Below the pieces are notes generated by a model. It was not told the DNA's origin and made no database searches. It worked only from the letters and a program-made list of their open reading frames with translations. The position numbers and the translations under genes are program-made. 64,000 bases of DNA, from positions 2,579,251-2,643,250 of the forward strand of contig NZ_CP004078.1 in NCBI RefSeq assembly GCF_000612505.1, read 5' to 3'. The stretch comes from Paenibacillus sabinae T27 (lineage in GTDB: Bacteria > Bacillota > Bacilli > Paenibacillales > Paenibacillaceae). Of this stretch, positions 49,926 through 60,022 are shown in pieces. Numbering within the stretch: position 1 is the stretch's first letter; each line of letters begins with the position of its first letter.

Positions 49926-52900
49926 ATGTTTTTGAAACGGATTGAATTAGCTGGCTTTAAATCATTTGCCGACAAAACGGAGATGGAGTTCGTGCGGGGC
50001 ATTACGGCTGTCGTCGGACCCAACGGAAGCGGCAAGAGCAACATTTCCGACGGCATCCGCTGGGTGCTCGGCGAACAAAGCGCCAAATCGCTCCGCGGCG
50101 GCAAGATGGAGGATATTATTTTTGCCGGAAGCGATGCCCGCAAGGCGGTCAATTATGGCGAAGTGTCGCTGACGCTGGACAATGAAGACCATGCCCTGCC
50201 GCTCGACTTCAGCGAAGTGACGGTGACACGGCGGGTCCATCGCAGCGGTGACAGCGAGTATATGATCAATAAGCAGGCGTGCCGCCTGAAGGATATTACG
50301 GAGCTGTTCATGGACACCGGCATCGGCCGCGAGGCGTACTCCATTATTGGACAGGGACGGATTGAGGAAATTCTCAGCACCCGGTCCGAGGATCGGCGGG
50401 GGATCTTCGAAGAGGCGTCGGGAATCGTTAAATATAAGTCGCGGAAAAAGGATGCGGGACGGAAGCTCGATGAGACGGAACAGAATCTGCTGCGCATCCA
50501 CGACTTGATCAGCGAGCTCGAGGATCAGATTGGTCCGCTGAAGGAGCAGTCCGAGAAAGCGACCCGTTACAAGGAACTGAAAGAGCAGTTGAAGCAGTTG
50601 GAAATATCCGTCTACGTCCATCAGATCGAGGGGATTCATGAGGCGTGGAAGGACGGCAACGCCAAGCTGGAAATTTTGCGGGACGAGCAGCTTCAATTGT
50701 CGACGGTCGTCACGGCCCATGACGCCAAGCTCGAAGGCGGAAGAGCCGCGCTCCGTCAGCTGGAGGAGAAGATCGAGAAGCTCCAGGAGCAGCTCCTGCG
50801 GTACAGCGAAGCTTTTGAGAAGAGCGAAGGGTACGGTGAACTGCTGAAAGAACGCAGACGGCATCTGGAAAAAAACAGGGAGCAGCTGCTTCAGACCATC
50901 GGCTCGGTGGGTGAGCGTTCTGAAGACCGGGTGCGCGAGCTGAGCGCTCTGGAGAAGACAATGGAACAGACACGGCTTCGCCTTGCCGAGCTGCGAAACC
51001 AGCTGAAGGAAGAAGAAGCAAGGCTGTCGGGTGTTACGGACGGGCTTAGCCAGAGCAAAGAGGAAAGCTTGAAGAGCGCACTTCTGGAGCTCATGAACAA
51101 AATGGCCCAGGCGCGCAATGAAATCCGCTATGCTGACCAGCAGAAGGAAAATCTGGAGCGGCGGATGAACCGCAGTGAAGAAGAGAGCGGAAAATGGACG
51201 GCGCGGCATGAGGAGCTTCTGCGGGAGCAGGGCAAGCTGAAGAGCGCCATCGAGGCGCTGGGCAATGAGCTTGGAAAGCTGCGGAAGGACTATATCACCG
51301 AGAGCGAACATACGGTGGCAAGGCAGAAGCTGCTGGATGAAGCTCACACAGGGCTTCGCAAGTGGGAGCAGAAGCGGGAAGCCCAGGTCTCCCGCCATGA
51401 GACGATGAAGGAAATGCAGGACGACTTCGACGGCTTCATGCTCGGCGTCAAGGAAGTGCTCAAAGGCGCGCGCAAGGGCCAGCTCAGCGGCGTCCACGGC
51501 GCGGTGGCCGAGCTGATCTCCGTGCCCGAGCAGCTGGAGACGGCCGTCGAAACCGCCCTGGGCGCTTCGCTGCAGCATATCGTGATGGAGAACGAGGCTG
51601 TGTCGCGCCAGGCGATTTCTTTTCTGAAGCAGCGGCAGCTTGGACGGGCGACGTTCCTTCCGCTTGATGTCATCCGGCCGCGGCAGATTACCGGCAGCGA
51701 CCGCGGGATGATCCAAGGAGCGGAAGGGTTCGTCGGCATCGGCTCCGAGCTGGTCGGCTTTGACGATAAGTATGCCAGTATTGTCGGCAGTCTGCTCGGG
51801 AATGTCGTGATCGCGGAGAATCTGGAGCAGGCGAACCGAATCGCCGCCAGATGCCAGTATCGCTACCGCGTCGTTACCCTGGAAGGCGATGTCGTCAATG
51901 CGGGCGGGTCGATGACCGGCGGCAGCCAGCACAAGAAGAATGTCAATCTGCTGGGACGCAAACGCCAGCTCGATCAGCTGAAGGAAGAAATCGGCGAAAC
52001 CGAGCGCCAGATCGACAAGCTCAAAGCCGGCATCTCCCGGCTGCGGAAGGAGCAGGAAGATTCCAATGACAAGCTGGAGAAGCTTCGTCTTGGAGGGGAC
52101 GAGAAGCGGCTGGAGGAGCAGCGGCTTGCCGGCGATCTGAGGCAGCTGGAGCAGGAGCTCCGCCATGTGCAGGAGCAGGTGGAGAGCGCCGGGGCGGAGC
52201 GAAGCGGGTTCGCTGATGAAGCGAAGCAGCTCGAGAAGCTAAGGGAGCAGGCGGCAGCCGAGCTGGCTTCGCTCGAAGCGGAGGAGAAAGCCGCCCATGA
52301 AGCGATCCGGAATGCGGAATCGCTCCGCAAGGCGAGCGAGACCGAGAAGGAAGAGCTCCAGAGCAAGCTGACCGGAATGAAGGTTGCCGAGGGCAAGCTG
52401 GATCAGGAGATTTTCTCCTTGGAGGAACAGCTGCGGAGGCTGAAGGCCGACGCCGGTTCGCAGGACAAGGAGCTGCGGCAGAACCGCAGTCTGCTGACGA
52501 CGATCGAGCAGGATTTGAATACGAATGCCGAGGAAGCCGTCAAGCAGCAGGAAGATTTGAACACCTTCCGTCTCAAGAAAGAAGAGGCGGCAGAGAATCT
52601 TGATTACGCAAGGGCGGAACGGACGTCGCTGACCCGAAAGCTGGAGCTCGAGGAAGGCGAAACGAAGGAACAGCGGCAGGCGCTGAAAGCGGTGGAAGAC
52701 CGGCTGCGGGCTACTGAAGTGTCCGTCGGCCGGCTGGACGTCGAGCTGGACAATATTTTGCGGAAGCTGAGCGATGATTACGAGCTGAGCTATGAGCTGG
52801 CCAAGCAGCGCTATTCCGTGCCGGAGGACGTCCCTGCTGCGCAGGCCGAGGTCCAGAAGCTTAGACGGAGCATTTCCGCGCTCGGCGAAGTGAACCTTGG

Positions 52901-53495
52901 CGCCGTAGACGAGTATCAGCGGATACATGAACGCTATACGTTCCTCAGCGAGCAGAAGGACGACCTCGTTGAAGCGAAGACAACGCTGTACCAGGTGATC
53001 CGCGAGATGGAGGATGAAATGTCCAAGCGGTTCAAGCAGACGTTCGATGCCATCCGCAGGGAATTCGGAACGGTGTTTACGAAGCTGTTCGGCGGCGGCC
53101 GGGCTGATCTGATGCTGCTGGACCCGGACAATCTGCTGGATACGGGCATTGACATCGTTGCCCAGCCTCCAGGCAAGAAGCTGCAAAATCTGCAGCTGCT
53201 CTCGGGCGGCGAGCGGGCGCTCACCGCAATGGCGCTGCTGTTCGCGATCCTGCAGGTGAAGCCTGTCCCATTCTGCGTGCTGGACGAGGTGGAGGCGGCG
53301 CTCGACGAAGCGAATGTGGTCCGGTTCGCTCAATATTTACGCGAATTCTCGGAACAGACCCAGTTTATCGTGGTGACCCACCGCAAAGGAACGATGGAAG
53401 AGGCCGATGTGCTCTACGGGGTCACGATGGAAGAGGGCGGCGTATCGAAGCTTGTCTCCGTGCGGCTTGAAGATGAGGAAGCGGAGATCGCTTAA
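49926..53495 (+). CDS. smc: Chromosome segregation/condensin protein SMC
   Basis: 1189 residues; ATG 49926 behind GGAGGTGA. Walker A GPNGSGKSNI (about 31-40), coiled coil to about 500, hinge (about 510-670; VHGAVAELI, GRATFLPLD, GGSMTGGS), return coil, and C-terminal head with signature LLSGGERALTAMALLFAI (about 1090) and Walker B FCVLDEVEAALDEANV (about 1117). Loads with ScpAB. Length and parts normal for Bacillales. Followed by ftsY as in B. subtilis, but separated from rnc by the hydrogenase block. Confidence 0.98.
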   Translation: MFLKRIELAGFKSFADKTEMEFVRGITAVVGPNGSGKSNISDGIRWVLGEQSAKSLRGGKMEDIIFAGSDARKAVNYGEVSLTLDNEDHALPLDFSEVTVTRRVHRSGDSEYMINKQACRLKDITELFMDTGIGREAYSIIGQGRIEEILSTRSEDRRGIFEEASGIVKYKSRKKDAGRKLDETEQNLLRIHDLISELEDQIGPLKEQSEKATRYKELKEQLKQLEISVYVHQIEGIHEAWKDGNAKLEILRDEQLQLSTVVTAHDAKLEGGRAALRQLEEKIEKLQEQLLRYSEAFEKSEGYGELLKERRRHLEKNREQLLQTIGSVGERSEDRVRELSALEKTMEQTRLRLAELRNQLKEEEARLSGVTDGLSQSKEESLKSALLELMNKMAQARNEIRYADQQKENLERRMNRSEEESGKWTARHEELLREQGKLKSAIEALGNELGKLRKDYITESEHTVARQKLLDEAHTGLRKWEQKREAQVSRHETMKEMQDDFDGFMLGVKEVLKGARKGQLSGVHGAVAELISVPEQLETAVETALGASLQHIVMENEAVSRQAISFLKQRQLGRATFLPLDVIRPRQITGSDRGMIQGAEGFVGIGSELVGFDDKYASIVGSLLGNVVIAENLEQANRIAARCQYRYRVVTLEGDVVNAGGSMTGGSQHKKNVNLLGRKRQLDQLKEEIGETERQIDKLKAGISRLRKEQEDSNDKLEKLRLGGDEKRLEEQRLAGDLRQLEQELRHVQEQVESAGAERSGFADEAKQLEKLREQAAAELASLEAEEKAAHEAIRNAESLRKASETEKEELQSKLTGMKVAEGKLDQEIFSLEEQLRRLKADAGSQDKELRQNRSLLTTIEQDLNTNAEEAVKQQEDLNTFRLKKEEAAENLDYARAERTSLTRKLELEEGETKEQRQALKAVEDRLRATEVSVGRLDVELDNILRKLSDDYELSYELAKQRYSVPEDVPAAQAEVQKLRRSISALGEVNLGAVDEYQRIHERYTFLSEQKDDLVEAKTTLYQVIREMEDEMSKRFKQTFDAIRREFGTVFTKLFGGGRADLMLLDPDNLLDTGIDIVAQPPGKKLQNLQLLSGGERALTAMALLFAILQVKPVPFCVLDEVEAALDEANVVRFAQYLREFSEQTQFIVVTHRKGTMEEADVLYGVTMEEGGVSKLVSVRLEDEEAEIA

Positions 53496-53538
53496 ATTTG
53501 GCGGGTAGCCATTTTACATGACGAACGGAGGAAGAAGA

Positions 53539-54540
53539 TTGAGCTTTTTCAGGAAATTGAAGGAAAGCATTGCCGGCAAAACGGAAAGTGTGACGAAGCA
53601 GTTCCGGGAAGGTCTGGAGAAGACCCGCAAAGGGTTCGTGGAGAAAGTATCCGACCTGATGATCCGCCGCAAAAAAATCGACGAGGAGTTCTACGAAGAG
53701 CTGGAAGAAATTCTGATCGGGGCCGACGTTGGCGTGAATACGGTCATGACGCTGGTCGACGAGCTGCGGACCGAGGTCAAGAAGCAGCGCATCGAGAACG
53801 CGGCCGAGCTTCAGCCGATTCTCTCCCGCAAGCTGATGGAGCTGCTGCGCGGCGACGACGATGTTAGGCTGAAGGAGAATCCGGACGGCATTACGGTCAT
53901 TCTGTTCGTTGGCGTCAACGGCGTCGGCAAGACGACGACAATCGGCAAGCTGGCGCACCGCTACAAGCAGGAGGGCAAAAAAGTGCTGCTCGCCGCGGGC
54001 GATACATTCCGTGCGGGAGCTATAGAGCAGCTTGAAGTATGGGGCCAGCGGGCAGGCGTGGATGTGATCAAACAGAGCGCCGGCTCCGACCCGGCGGCGG
54101 TCATGTTTGACGCGGTTCATGCTGCCAAGCAGCGCGGCGTCGATGTGCTGATCTGCGACACGGCGGGACGGCTGCAGAACAAGAGCAATCTGATGGAGGA
54201 GCTGGCCAAAATATTCCGGGTCATCCAGCGCGAGATTCCGGGCGCACCGCATGAGGTGCTGATGGTGCTCGACGCGACGACAGGACAGAATGCGCTTGCG
54301 CAAGCGAAGCTGTTCGGCGAGAAGAGCGGAGTGACAGGCCTCGTCCTAACAAAGCTGGACGGAACGGCCAAAGGCGGCATTGTTGTTGCCATCCGCCAGG
54401 AATTGAACCTACCGGTGAAGCTGGTCGGACTAGGCGAGAAAATGGAGGATCTCCAGCCGTTCGACTCCGAACAATTCGTGCACGCTCTGTTCGCGGGAGC
54501 GATTATCGAAGAGAAGGAAGACGCGAACCCGGAAGACTGA
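53539..54540 (+). CDS. ftsY: Signal recognition particle receptor FtsY
   Basis: 333 residues from TTG 53539 with GGAGGAAG 3-10 bases before it; the in-frame 53518 start has no site. N-terminal helical N domain ([16 protein letters not shown]), then the SRP GTPase: G1 [15 protein letters not shown] (about 125), [18 protein letters not shown] and [11 protein letters not shown]. Short form without an acidic A domain, typical of Gram-positives. Cytosolic, docks at the membrane. Confidence 0.97.
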   Translation: MSFFRKLKESIAGKTESVTKQFREGLEKTRKGFVEKVSDLMIRRKKIDEEFYEELEEILIGADVGVNTVMTLVDELRTEVKKQRIENAAELQPILSRKLMELLRGDDDVRLKENPDGITVILFVGVNGVGKTTTIGKLAHRYKQEGKKVLLAAGDTFRAGAIEQLEVWGQRAGVDVIKQSAGSDPAAVMFDAVHAAKQRGVDVLICDTAGRLQNKSNLMEELAKIFRVIQREIPGAPHEVLMVLDATTGQNALAQAKLFGEKSGVTGLVLTKLDGTAKGGIVVAIRQELNLPVKLVGLGEKMEDLQPFDSEQFVHALFAGAIIEEKEDANPED

Positions 54541-54571
54541 CTTTTTTCTTAAATTTTGATCAACATCTATA

Positions 54572-54598
54572 AGCGCTGGCATCTGCCGGCGCTTTTTT
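54572..54598 (+). terminator. Terminator of smc-ftsY
   Basis: AGCGCTGGC-ATCT-GCCGGCGCT followed by TTTTTT. Confidence 0.88.
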
Positions 54599-54635
54599 AC
54601 GCCAGAAATCCGATCCCTTAATTCATCCTTATCTT

Positions 54636-55157
54636 TTACCAGCTCATACGCTCTTTAAGAGATAGGATTTGCGCAAGATGATGTCTGCCGTGCCAGGCAT
54701 ATCGATGAGTGGCTGTTTCCAGATTCATCGGTCCGTGTGTGGGACTTGTAAAGGTTCTCTGAAAGTCGGAAGGGCGCAAGGATCGTAGCAAAACGGCAAA
54801 GCGGCTGTGAAGGGACTCCAGAAGAAGCAAGGAGAGTTCCACCGGCGCCGAGTAGTCGCTCAGTTCCGCCCACAAATCTTCCTGGTAAGAACCGGAGACG
54901 GGATGATCTTCTGTGAGTGCCCGCTTAAAACGGATGTAGGCGTTCATATCGTTATCGGCCATATGGTGAATGACTTGTTGAACCGTCCAACCGCCGGGAC
55001 GATATGGGGTATTTAGCTGCTCCAAAGTCAGAGCTTCAATAGTCTGCCTCAGCAGGCCCGGGATTTTCAGGATTTCTTCAATCCAAAGGCTGTACTGTTC
55101 AGACGATGGATTCTCTACAGATACGAAGGGGCCGATCGGATAACGAAGCGTGTCCAT
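54636..55157 (-). CDS. DinB/YfiT-family metal-dependent protein
   Basis: 173 residues; ATG 55157 with GAAAGGATGTGAG upstream. Four-helix DinB fold: the three metal-binding His are visible in VIHHMADND (about 65) and AWHGRHHLAQI (about 155-163). The head LRYPIGPFV is exactly that of B. subtilis YfiT, a nickel/zinc-type hydrolase-like protein related to bacillithiol S-transferases. Thiol-transferase activity is possible; substrate unknown. Confidence 0.88.
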   Translation of the reverse strand: MDTLRYPIGPFVSVENPSSEQYSLWIEEILKIPGLLRQTIEALTLEQLNTPYRPGGWTVQQVIHHMADNDMNAYIRFKRALTEDHPVSGSYQEDLWAELSDYSAPVELSLLLLESLHSRFAVLLRSLRPSDFQRTFTSPTHGPMNLETATHRYAWHGRHHLAQILSLKERMSW

Positions 55158-55397
55158 GTACTCACATCCTTTCTATTTAATTCCTATCATAATTTAAAAT
55201 AGTCCAAACCTAAAGAACAACAATTTATCCCCCTTATTTCAAATAATACAACATATGAAAAATTCAGAATAGAAAAATATTCGATCTTTCTCGCATTCAT
55301 TTATCCATCATTCAGTCAAATTTACCCGCTCCAGAAATAGGAAACCGCATACAAACTAGCATAAAATGGTAGTCTATCAAATCCGTTGTTATATATA
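55158..55397. other. AT-rich intergenic region
   Basis: No coding frame and no terminator seen; serves as the upstream region of the divergent DinB gene and the ATP-grasp operon. Many A/T runs before the promoter at 55398 may act as an UP element. Confidence 0.4.
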
Positions 55398-55427
55398 TTG
55401 ACATGAATAAGCGTGTTTACGTATTAT
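55398..55427 (+). promoter_or_regulatory. Sigma-A-like promoter of the ATP-grasp operon
   Basis: TTGACA (55398-55403), 18-base spacer, TATTAT (55422-55427), about 85 bases before the ribosome site. Confidence 0.7.
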
Positions 55428-55519
55428 GAAAGTGTGATTGAATTATTTTATGGATTACGGATTAATTATAAGTATGGTTTGTCAAAAAACATTACATTTT
55501 TGTGAAAGGAGTCGGGCTT

Positions 55520-56985
55520 ATGTCCAAACTTGATCCACTGCCCGGTCTGTCTCCGTATCCGCTGCATCACTTTTACGATGAAATGTTCGAAGGTGAACGC
55601 AGCGTCCGCCCTCATTACAAGCATGTCAACCGCATGTTTACCGGAATGAGTCCCGAGGAGCTGCAGGCCAAACAGCATTTAATGCAGCGGCGAATGATGG
55701 AGGAGGGCATAACCTTTACTCTGTACAACCCGGCTCAGGACCATCCTATGGAACGAACCATCCCCTTTGATATGATCCCGAGAATTATCGCCAAGGACGA
55801 GTGGGAGAAGCTCGAAGCGGGGATTATCCAGCGCGTAACGGCGCTGAACCTGTTCATCCATGATATTTATCATGAACAATATATTGTAAAAGACGGCATA
55901 GTTCCCCGTAAAATGGTTATCTCCAATTGCTATTTTCGACCGGAAATGACAGGACTGCGCGTTCCCGGCGGCGCCTATATTACGACATCCGGAATTGATC
56001 TGATCCGGCATCACGACGGGAATTATTATGTGCTGGAGGACAATCTCCGCACGCCTTCCGGTTTTTCCTACCTATTTAAAGGAAGATCCCTGATGAATCA
56101 GCTCTTCCCCGAGCTGTCTTTCTCAAGCTCCATCCGGGATGTGGAGCACAGCATCAACCGATTCCTGTCTGTGCTTCGCAGCCTTTCGCCTTCGCGCACG
56201 CCCGATCCGGTAATTGCTCTTCTGACTCCGGGCGAATACAATTCAGCCTATTACGAGCACGCCTTTCTGGCCCAGCAAATGGGAGTTCATCTTGTGGAAG
56301 GCCGCGATTTGGTCATTCAGGACCACAAACTGTATTTAAGAGAAATGAACGGACTCAAGCGCGTGGACGTATTGTACCGCCGGCTCGACGACGACTACAT
56401 CGATCCGCTTGCCTTCGATCCCAACTCGCTGCTTGGGGTGGCGGGGCTTATGAACGCTTACCGCGCAGGCAATGTGGCCATTGCCAACGCTCCGGGAACC
56501 GGCGTCGCAGACGATAAGGCCATGTACGTATATGTGCCGGAAATGATCCGGTATTATTTGAAAGAGGAACCGATTTTGAATAACGTTCCAACCTATCTGC
56601 TGTCCAAACCGGACGAACGGCAGCATGTGCTAGATAATCTCGAAGAAATGGTTGTTAAAGAAACCTCGTTGTCAGGCGGATACGGCATGCTGATCGGAAG
56701 CGAGGCGAGCAGGAAAGAGCTGGAGGAATTCCGGCTCAAAATTTTGGCCGAACCCGATCGTTACATTGCACAGCCGATCATGTCTCTCTTTCGAGAGCGC
56801 CGATTTTGTCCGAAGGCCAGATGGTCCCCCGGCACATTGATTTGAGAGCTTTTGTTCTGATGGGCGCGGATCGCAAGCCGCATGTCATTCCGGGAGGACT
56901 GACGCGCGTGGCCATGAAGGAAGGCTCGCTCGTTGTGAATTCCTCCCAAGGTGGCGGAGTCAAGGATACCTGGGTCATGTCCTAG
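55520..56985 (+). pseudogene. Circularly permuted ATP-grasp protein with a 2-base frameshift near the 3' end
   Basis: ATG 55520 behind AAAGGAG. Reads MSKLDPLPGLSPYPLHHFYDE and on as a typical CP_ATPgrasp_2 protein (YYVLEDNLRTPSGFSY, KETSLSGGYGMLIG) until about residue 424, then an extra GA (TCGAGAGCG at 56791-56799) shifts the frame and it stops early at 56845. In the other frame the normal end follows at once (APILSEGQMVPRHIDL, GGLTRVAMKEGSLVVNSSQGGG, stop 56983-56985). The lost part has the conserved RHIDLRAF and PGGLTR, needed for ATP binding in the permuted fold, so the encoded 441-residue form is probably inactive. First of a three-gene unit. Confidence 0.8.
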
Positions 56986-57028
56986 AAAAATAGATCGCAT
57001 CAATACAAGGACGAGGGAGTGACGGTAC

Positions 57029-57982
57029 ATGTTGAACCGCAACGCAGAATCATTATTTTGGATCGGCCGTTATATGGAAAGAGCGGAGAATCATGCAAGA
57101 CTGATTGACGTACATTATCATATTCAGCAGGAAAAAGATTTTCTGGAAGATGGACATAAGTGGTCCAGACTGATCGATGCGCTTGGAGCGAGAAATGAAT
57201 ATTTGCAGCAATTTGAAAGCTTTTGTGAACCGGATGTTCTGTCATTTATAACACTGGATCTTGGGAATGCCAATTCTTTGTACTCCTGCGTGCATCACGC
57301 TCGCAACAATCTTCGTACTCTGCGCCAGCAGCTTCCGAGCGAGCTGTGGGATATCGTCAACAGCTTTAACCTTTGGCTCGGCGAACGGTCTGTTGCGGAT
57401 ATTATGAAGAGCCCGCACCAATTCTACCAGCAGATTAAAGAACGGGCGGCGACGTTCCTCGGAGCCGAGGAGTCGGTAATGCTGCGGGGCAATGAATGGC
57501 GGTTTATCGAAAGCGGCCGCTTTCTGGAACGGGCGGAGAATACGGTGCGCATTCTGCAATCGGTGACCTCTTCCTGCGAGGGAAAGGAGCCGTCTGCGGT
57601 TTATACTCAGCTTCAAGCCGTGTTGAAATCGGTCAGCGGATATCAGGCGTTCCGTAAATTTTTCGCAGATGCGGTGTCCCCGGAATGCATTCTGGAATTT
57701 TTGATTACCAACATCTCGTTTCCGCGTTCCATCCGCTATTCCGCCCATCAGCTCGAAGAGCACTTGGCGAATATCGAAATTGATTTTAGCGACCGGGGCG
57801 AAGGGTATGAGCGAGTCATCCGTCAGGCGGGCAAGATCCGGGCGGAGCTTGATTATATGGAGAAGGAAGATATAGCCGGGCATGTGGTGGATCAGGTGCT
57901 GGAGTCGCTGAAGTCATCCTGCCAGAAGCTGGGGAGAACGATGGAGGTTGCTTTTTTTCGGCAAGAAGGGGTTAAAATATGA
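57029..57982 (+). CDS. Alpha-E domain protein
   Basis: 317 residues; ATG 57029 after AGGGAGTGACGG. All-helical protein with the family hallmark MLNRNAESLFWIGRYMERAENHARLIDVHY at its start (key residues W11, R14, E17, R18, A19, E20, N21) and a repeat of it near 165-180 (FIESGRFLERAEN). The alpha-E family (DUF403) has no proven activity but is nearly always coded with a permuted ATP-grasp and a transglutaminase. It overlaps the transglutaminase gene by four bases. Confidence 0.88.
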   Translation: MLNRNAESLFWIGRYMERAENHARLIDVHYHIQQEKDFLEDGHKWSRLIDALGARNEYLQQFESFCEPDVLSFITLDLGNANSLYSCVHHARNNLRTLRQQLPSELWDIVNSFNLWLGERSVADIMKSPHQFYQQIKERAATFLGAEESVMLRGNEWRFIESGRFLERAENTVRILQSVTSSCEGKEPSAVYTQLQAVLKSVSGYQAFRKFFADAVSPECILEFLITNISFPRSIRYSAHQLEEHLANIEIDFSDRGEGYERVIRQAGKIRAELDYMEKEDIAGHVVDQVLESLKSSCQKLGRTMEVAFFRQEGVKI

Positions 57983-58845
57983 AAATTCAAATCAATCATA
58001 CGACCCGGTATACTTATCCGGAGCCCGTGACGGACAGTGTCAATGAAATCCGGCTCACTCCGCGAACCAATTACAGGCAGTCCTGTTATCATCACGAGGT
58101 GGAAATTTTTCCGCCGGCGAATTTACTTACTTACGAAGATTTCTTCGGAAACCGGGTTCACGCTTATTCGGTGAACAAACCTCATACCGAGATGGTCATT
58201 CATACCCGCGCAACAGTCGTAACGGAAGACCGGGCCCAACGCCGTGATCTGCCGAAGCTGGCTCTGGAAGATCAGATCACACGGATGAAGGAAGAGGAAT
58301 TTCAGAACCGTTATATCGAGTTTATTCTGCCGACCCGCTATACGGAGGTAACGCCGGAGCTGATGGAATTTGCCTCCCAGCACCCTTTTGACGAAGCGGA
58401 GGATTTATACGAATGGACCAAGAGGCTGTCTTCCACCATTTATGAGCAGTTCACTTACGATCCGGAAGCGACAAGCGTCAACACCACGGTCAAAAAAGCG
58501 TTAAAGCTCAAACGCGGCGTCTGCCAGGATTATGCCCATCTTATGATCGCGGTCTGCCGCAGTGTCGGGCTTCCGTCGAGATATGTGAGCGGATATCATT
58601 TTGTGGGTGATCTTCAGGGCGGCAATGCCGATTTTGAACAGGCTTCCCATGCCTGGGTGGAGACGCATATCCCGGGAACCGGCTGGCTTGGCTTCGATCC
58701 GACCAACAATGTGGAAGTGAATTGGCGCTACGTGAAGCTAGGTCATGGTCGCGATTATAAAGATATTGTTCCGGTCAAAGGGGTGTACCGCGGTGTTGCG
58801 GGCAATCTTGAAGTCACGGTGGATGTTCGCTTATTGGACAAGTAA
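57979..58845 (+). CDS. Transglutaminase-like protein with N-terminal beta domain
   Basis: 288 residues; ATG 57979 overlaps the alpha-E stop (ATGA-type coupling). N-terminal beta domain (1-80; INHTTRYTYPEPV) followed by a transglutaminase core with Cys in KRGVCQDYAHLMIA (about 178), His in ASHAWVETHIPG (about 222) and Asp in GFDPTNN (about 238), so the triad is intact. Cytosolic: no signal peptide. With ATP-grasp and alpha-E it forms the conserved trio thought to make and cut a peptide or amide; the real product is unknown. Confidence 0.9.
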   Translation: MKIQINHTTRYTYPEPVTDSVNEIRLTPRTNYRQSCYHHEVEIFPPANLLTYEDFFGNRVHAYSVNKPHTEMVIHTRATVVTEDRAQRRDLPKLALEDQITRMKEEEFQNRYIEFILPTRYTEVTPELMEFASQHPFDEAEDLYEWTKRLSSTIYEQFTYDPEATSVNTTVKKALKLKRGVCQDYAHLMIAVCRSVGLPSRYVSGYHFVGDLQGGNADFEQASHAWVETHIPGTGWLGFDPTNNVEVNWRYVKLGHGRDYKDIVPVKGVYRGVAGNLEVTVDVRLLDK

Positions 58846-58884
58846 TCAGGTTAACACGGCGCTTAAGCGCGGTGCCAGAGTTTT

Positions 58885-58927
58885 ACGGCTGCTTTCGGTT
58901 CTTAACCGGAGGCGGCCGTTTTGTTTT
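58885..58927 (+). terminator. Terminator of the ATP-grasp/transglutaminase operon
   Basis: ACGGC-TGC..CGGTT-CTT-AACCG..GGC-GGCCGT forms a long stem, followed by TTTGTTTTT. Confidence 0.75.
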
Positions 58928-59077
58928 TCCTTTTTCGGAGAAAATAGTAAGATCACTCTTCCTTGTAACGGAGGCGCGAGGGAACCTTTTTTGACCAAAA
59001 TGATTAAAGAAGCGGTACCTTTGGGTAATCTTGAGACAGGGTAGCTTATCATGTGAAAAAGGAAGGAGAGCCAGCAT

Positions 59078-59887
59078 ATGAGCCCAAATACTGAACCCAA
59101 ACAGCGTTTTGCAGGAAAAACAGCCATTATTACCGGAGCGGGCTCGGGCATTGGCAGAGCGACTGCCATTAAGATGGCCCGTGAAGGCGCCAATATCGCC
59201 CTGTTCGACCTGGTGAACGAACGTACCGCCGATGTGGAGCGGAAGCTGAACCAGATTCGCAAAGGCTGTGCGCTGGCCGTCGATGTGGATACCTCAAGTC
59301 CTGAGCGGATGGAAGCGGCGGTAAAGAAGACGGTGGAGCATTTCGGCGGGCTGGACATCGTATTTGCCAATGCGGGAATCAACGGTTCCATTGGCCCGAT
59401 TGAAGAGCTTAGCATTGAAGACTGGCAGCGCACGCTGAATGTGAATCTTACCGGGACGTTTCTATCCTTGAAATACACCATTCCCCATATGAAGAGCAAA
59501 GGAAAAGGGAGCATTATTATTACCAGCTCGATCAACGGCAACCGGCGGTTTGCCAGCTTCGGCTTCTCGCCCTACAGCACAACTAAGGCGGGTCAGGTCG
59601 CCTTTGCCAAGATGGCCGCTCTGGAGCTGGCCAAATTCAAAATCCGCGTAAACGTCGTTTCGCCGGGGGCTATTTCCACGAACATCGACCAAAGCACCGA
59701 ACCAACCGAAGAACTTGAATCGATTGTCATCCCGATCGAATTTCCGGAAGGGCAGCAGCCGCTGGCCGACGGGCCGGGCAAGCCGGAGGATGTGGCTAAC
59801 CTTGTGAGCTTCCTTGCATCGGACGAATCGTCCCATATTACCGGAGCGCATATCGTAATTGACGGCGCCGAATCTCTGCTGACTTAA
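59078..59887 (+). CDS. SDR-family oxidoreductase
   Basis: 269 residues; ATG 59078 behind AAGGAAGGAGAG. Classical short-chain dehydrogenase: TGAGSGIGRATA (about 20-31), acidic FDLVNE after strand 2 (NAD preference), NAG, catalytic Ser in ITSSING, YSTTKAG (YxxxK) and the C-terminal HITGAHIVIDGAES. Full length. It lies alone between terminators; an extended loop after the active site (TEPTEELESIVIPIEF) shapes the substrate pocket. Substrate unknown. Confidence 0.88.
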   Translation: MSPNTEPKQRFAGKTAIITGAGSGIGRATAIKMAREGANIALFDLVNERTADVERKLNQIRKGCALAVDVDTSSPERMEAAVKKTVEHFGGLDIVFANAGINGSIGPIEELSIEDWQRTLNVNLTGTFLSLKYTIPHMKSKGKGSIIITSSINGNRRFASFGFSPYSTTKAGQVAFAKMAALELAKFKIRVNVVSPGAISTNIDQSTEPTEELESIVIPIEFPEGQQPLADGPGKPEDVANLVSFLASDESSHITGAHIVIDGAESLLT

Positions 59888-59913
59888 TGCAGGGCGAGTA
59901 TACACCCAAGTTG

Positions 59914-59958
59914 TTCCGTATTTTTCGGACTTGTTTCCGGAAAATGCGGATTTTTTTT
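59914..59958 (+). terminator. Terminator of the SDR gene
   Basis: TCCGTATTTTTCGGA pairs with TCCGGAAAATGCGGA, followed by eight T residues. Confidence 0.88.
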
Positions 59959-60022
59959 GCGGCATGAACTGGAAATAAATGATAAACTGTTGTGAGGTTG
60001 TTATTTTTCCCATGAGGTGACA

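Noticed and set aside
49962..52166. 734-codon open frame on the minus strand opposite smc
   Set aside because: It mirrors smc codons (high GC third positions), has no ribosome site, and reads as Leu/Gln-rich low-complexity; smc itself is certain.
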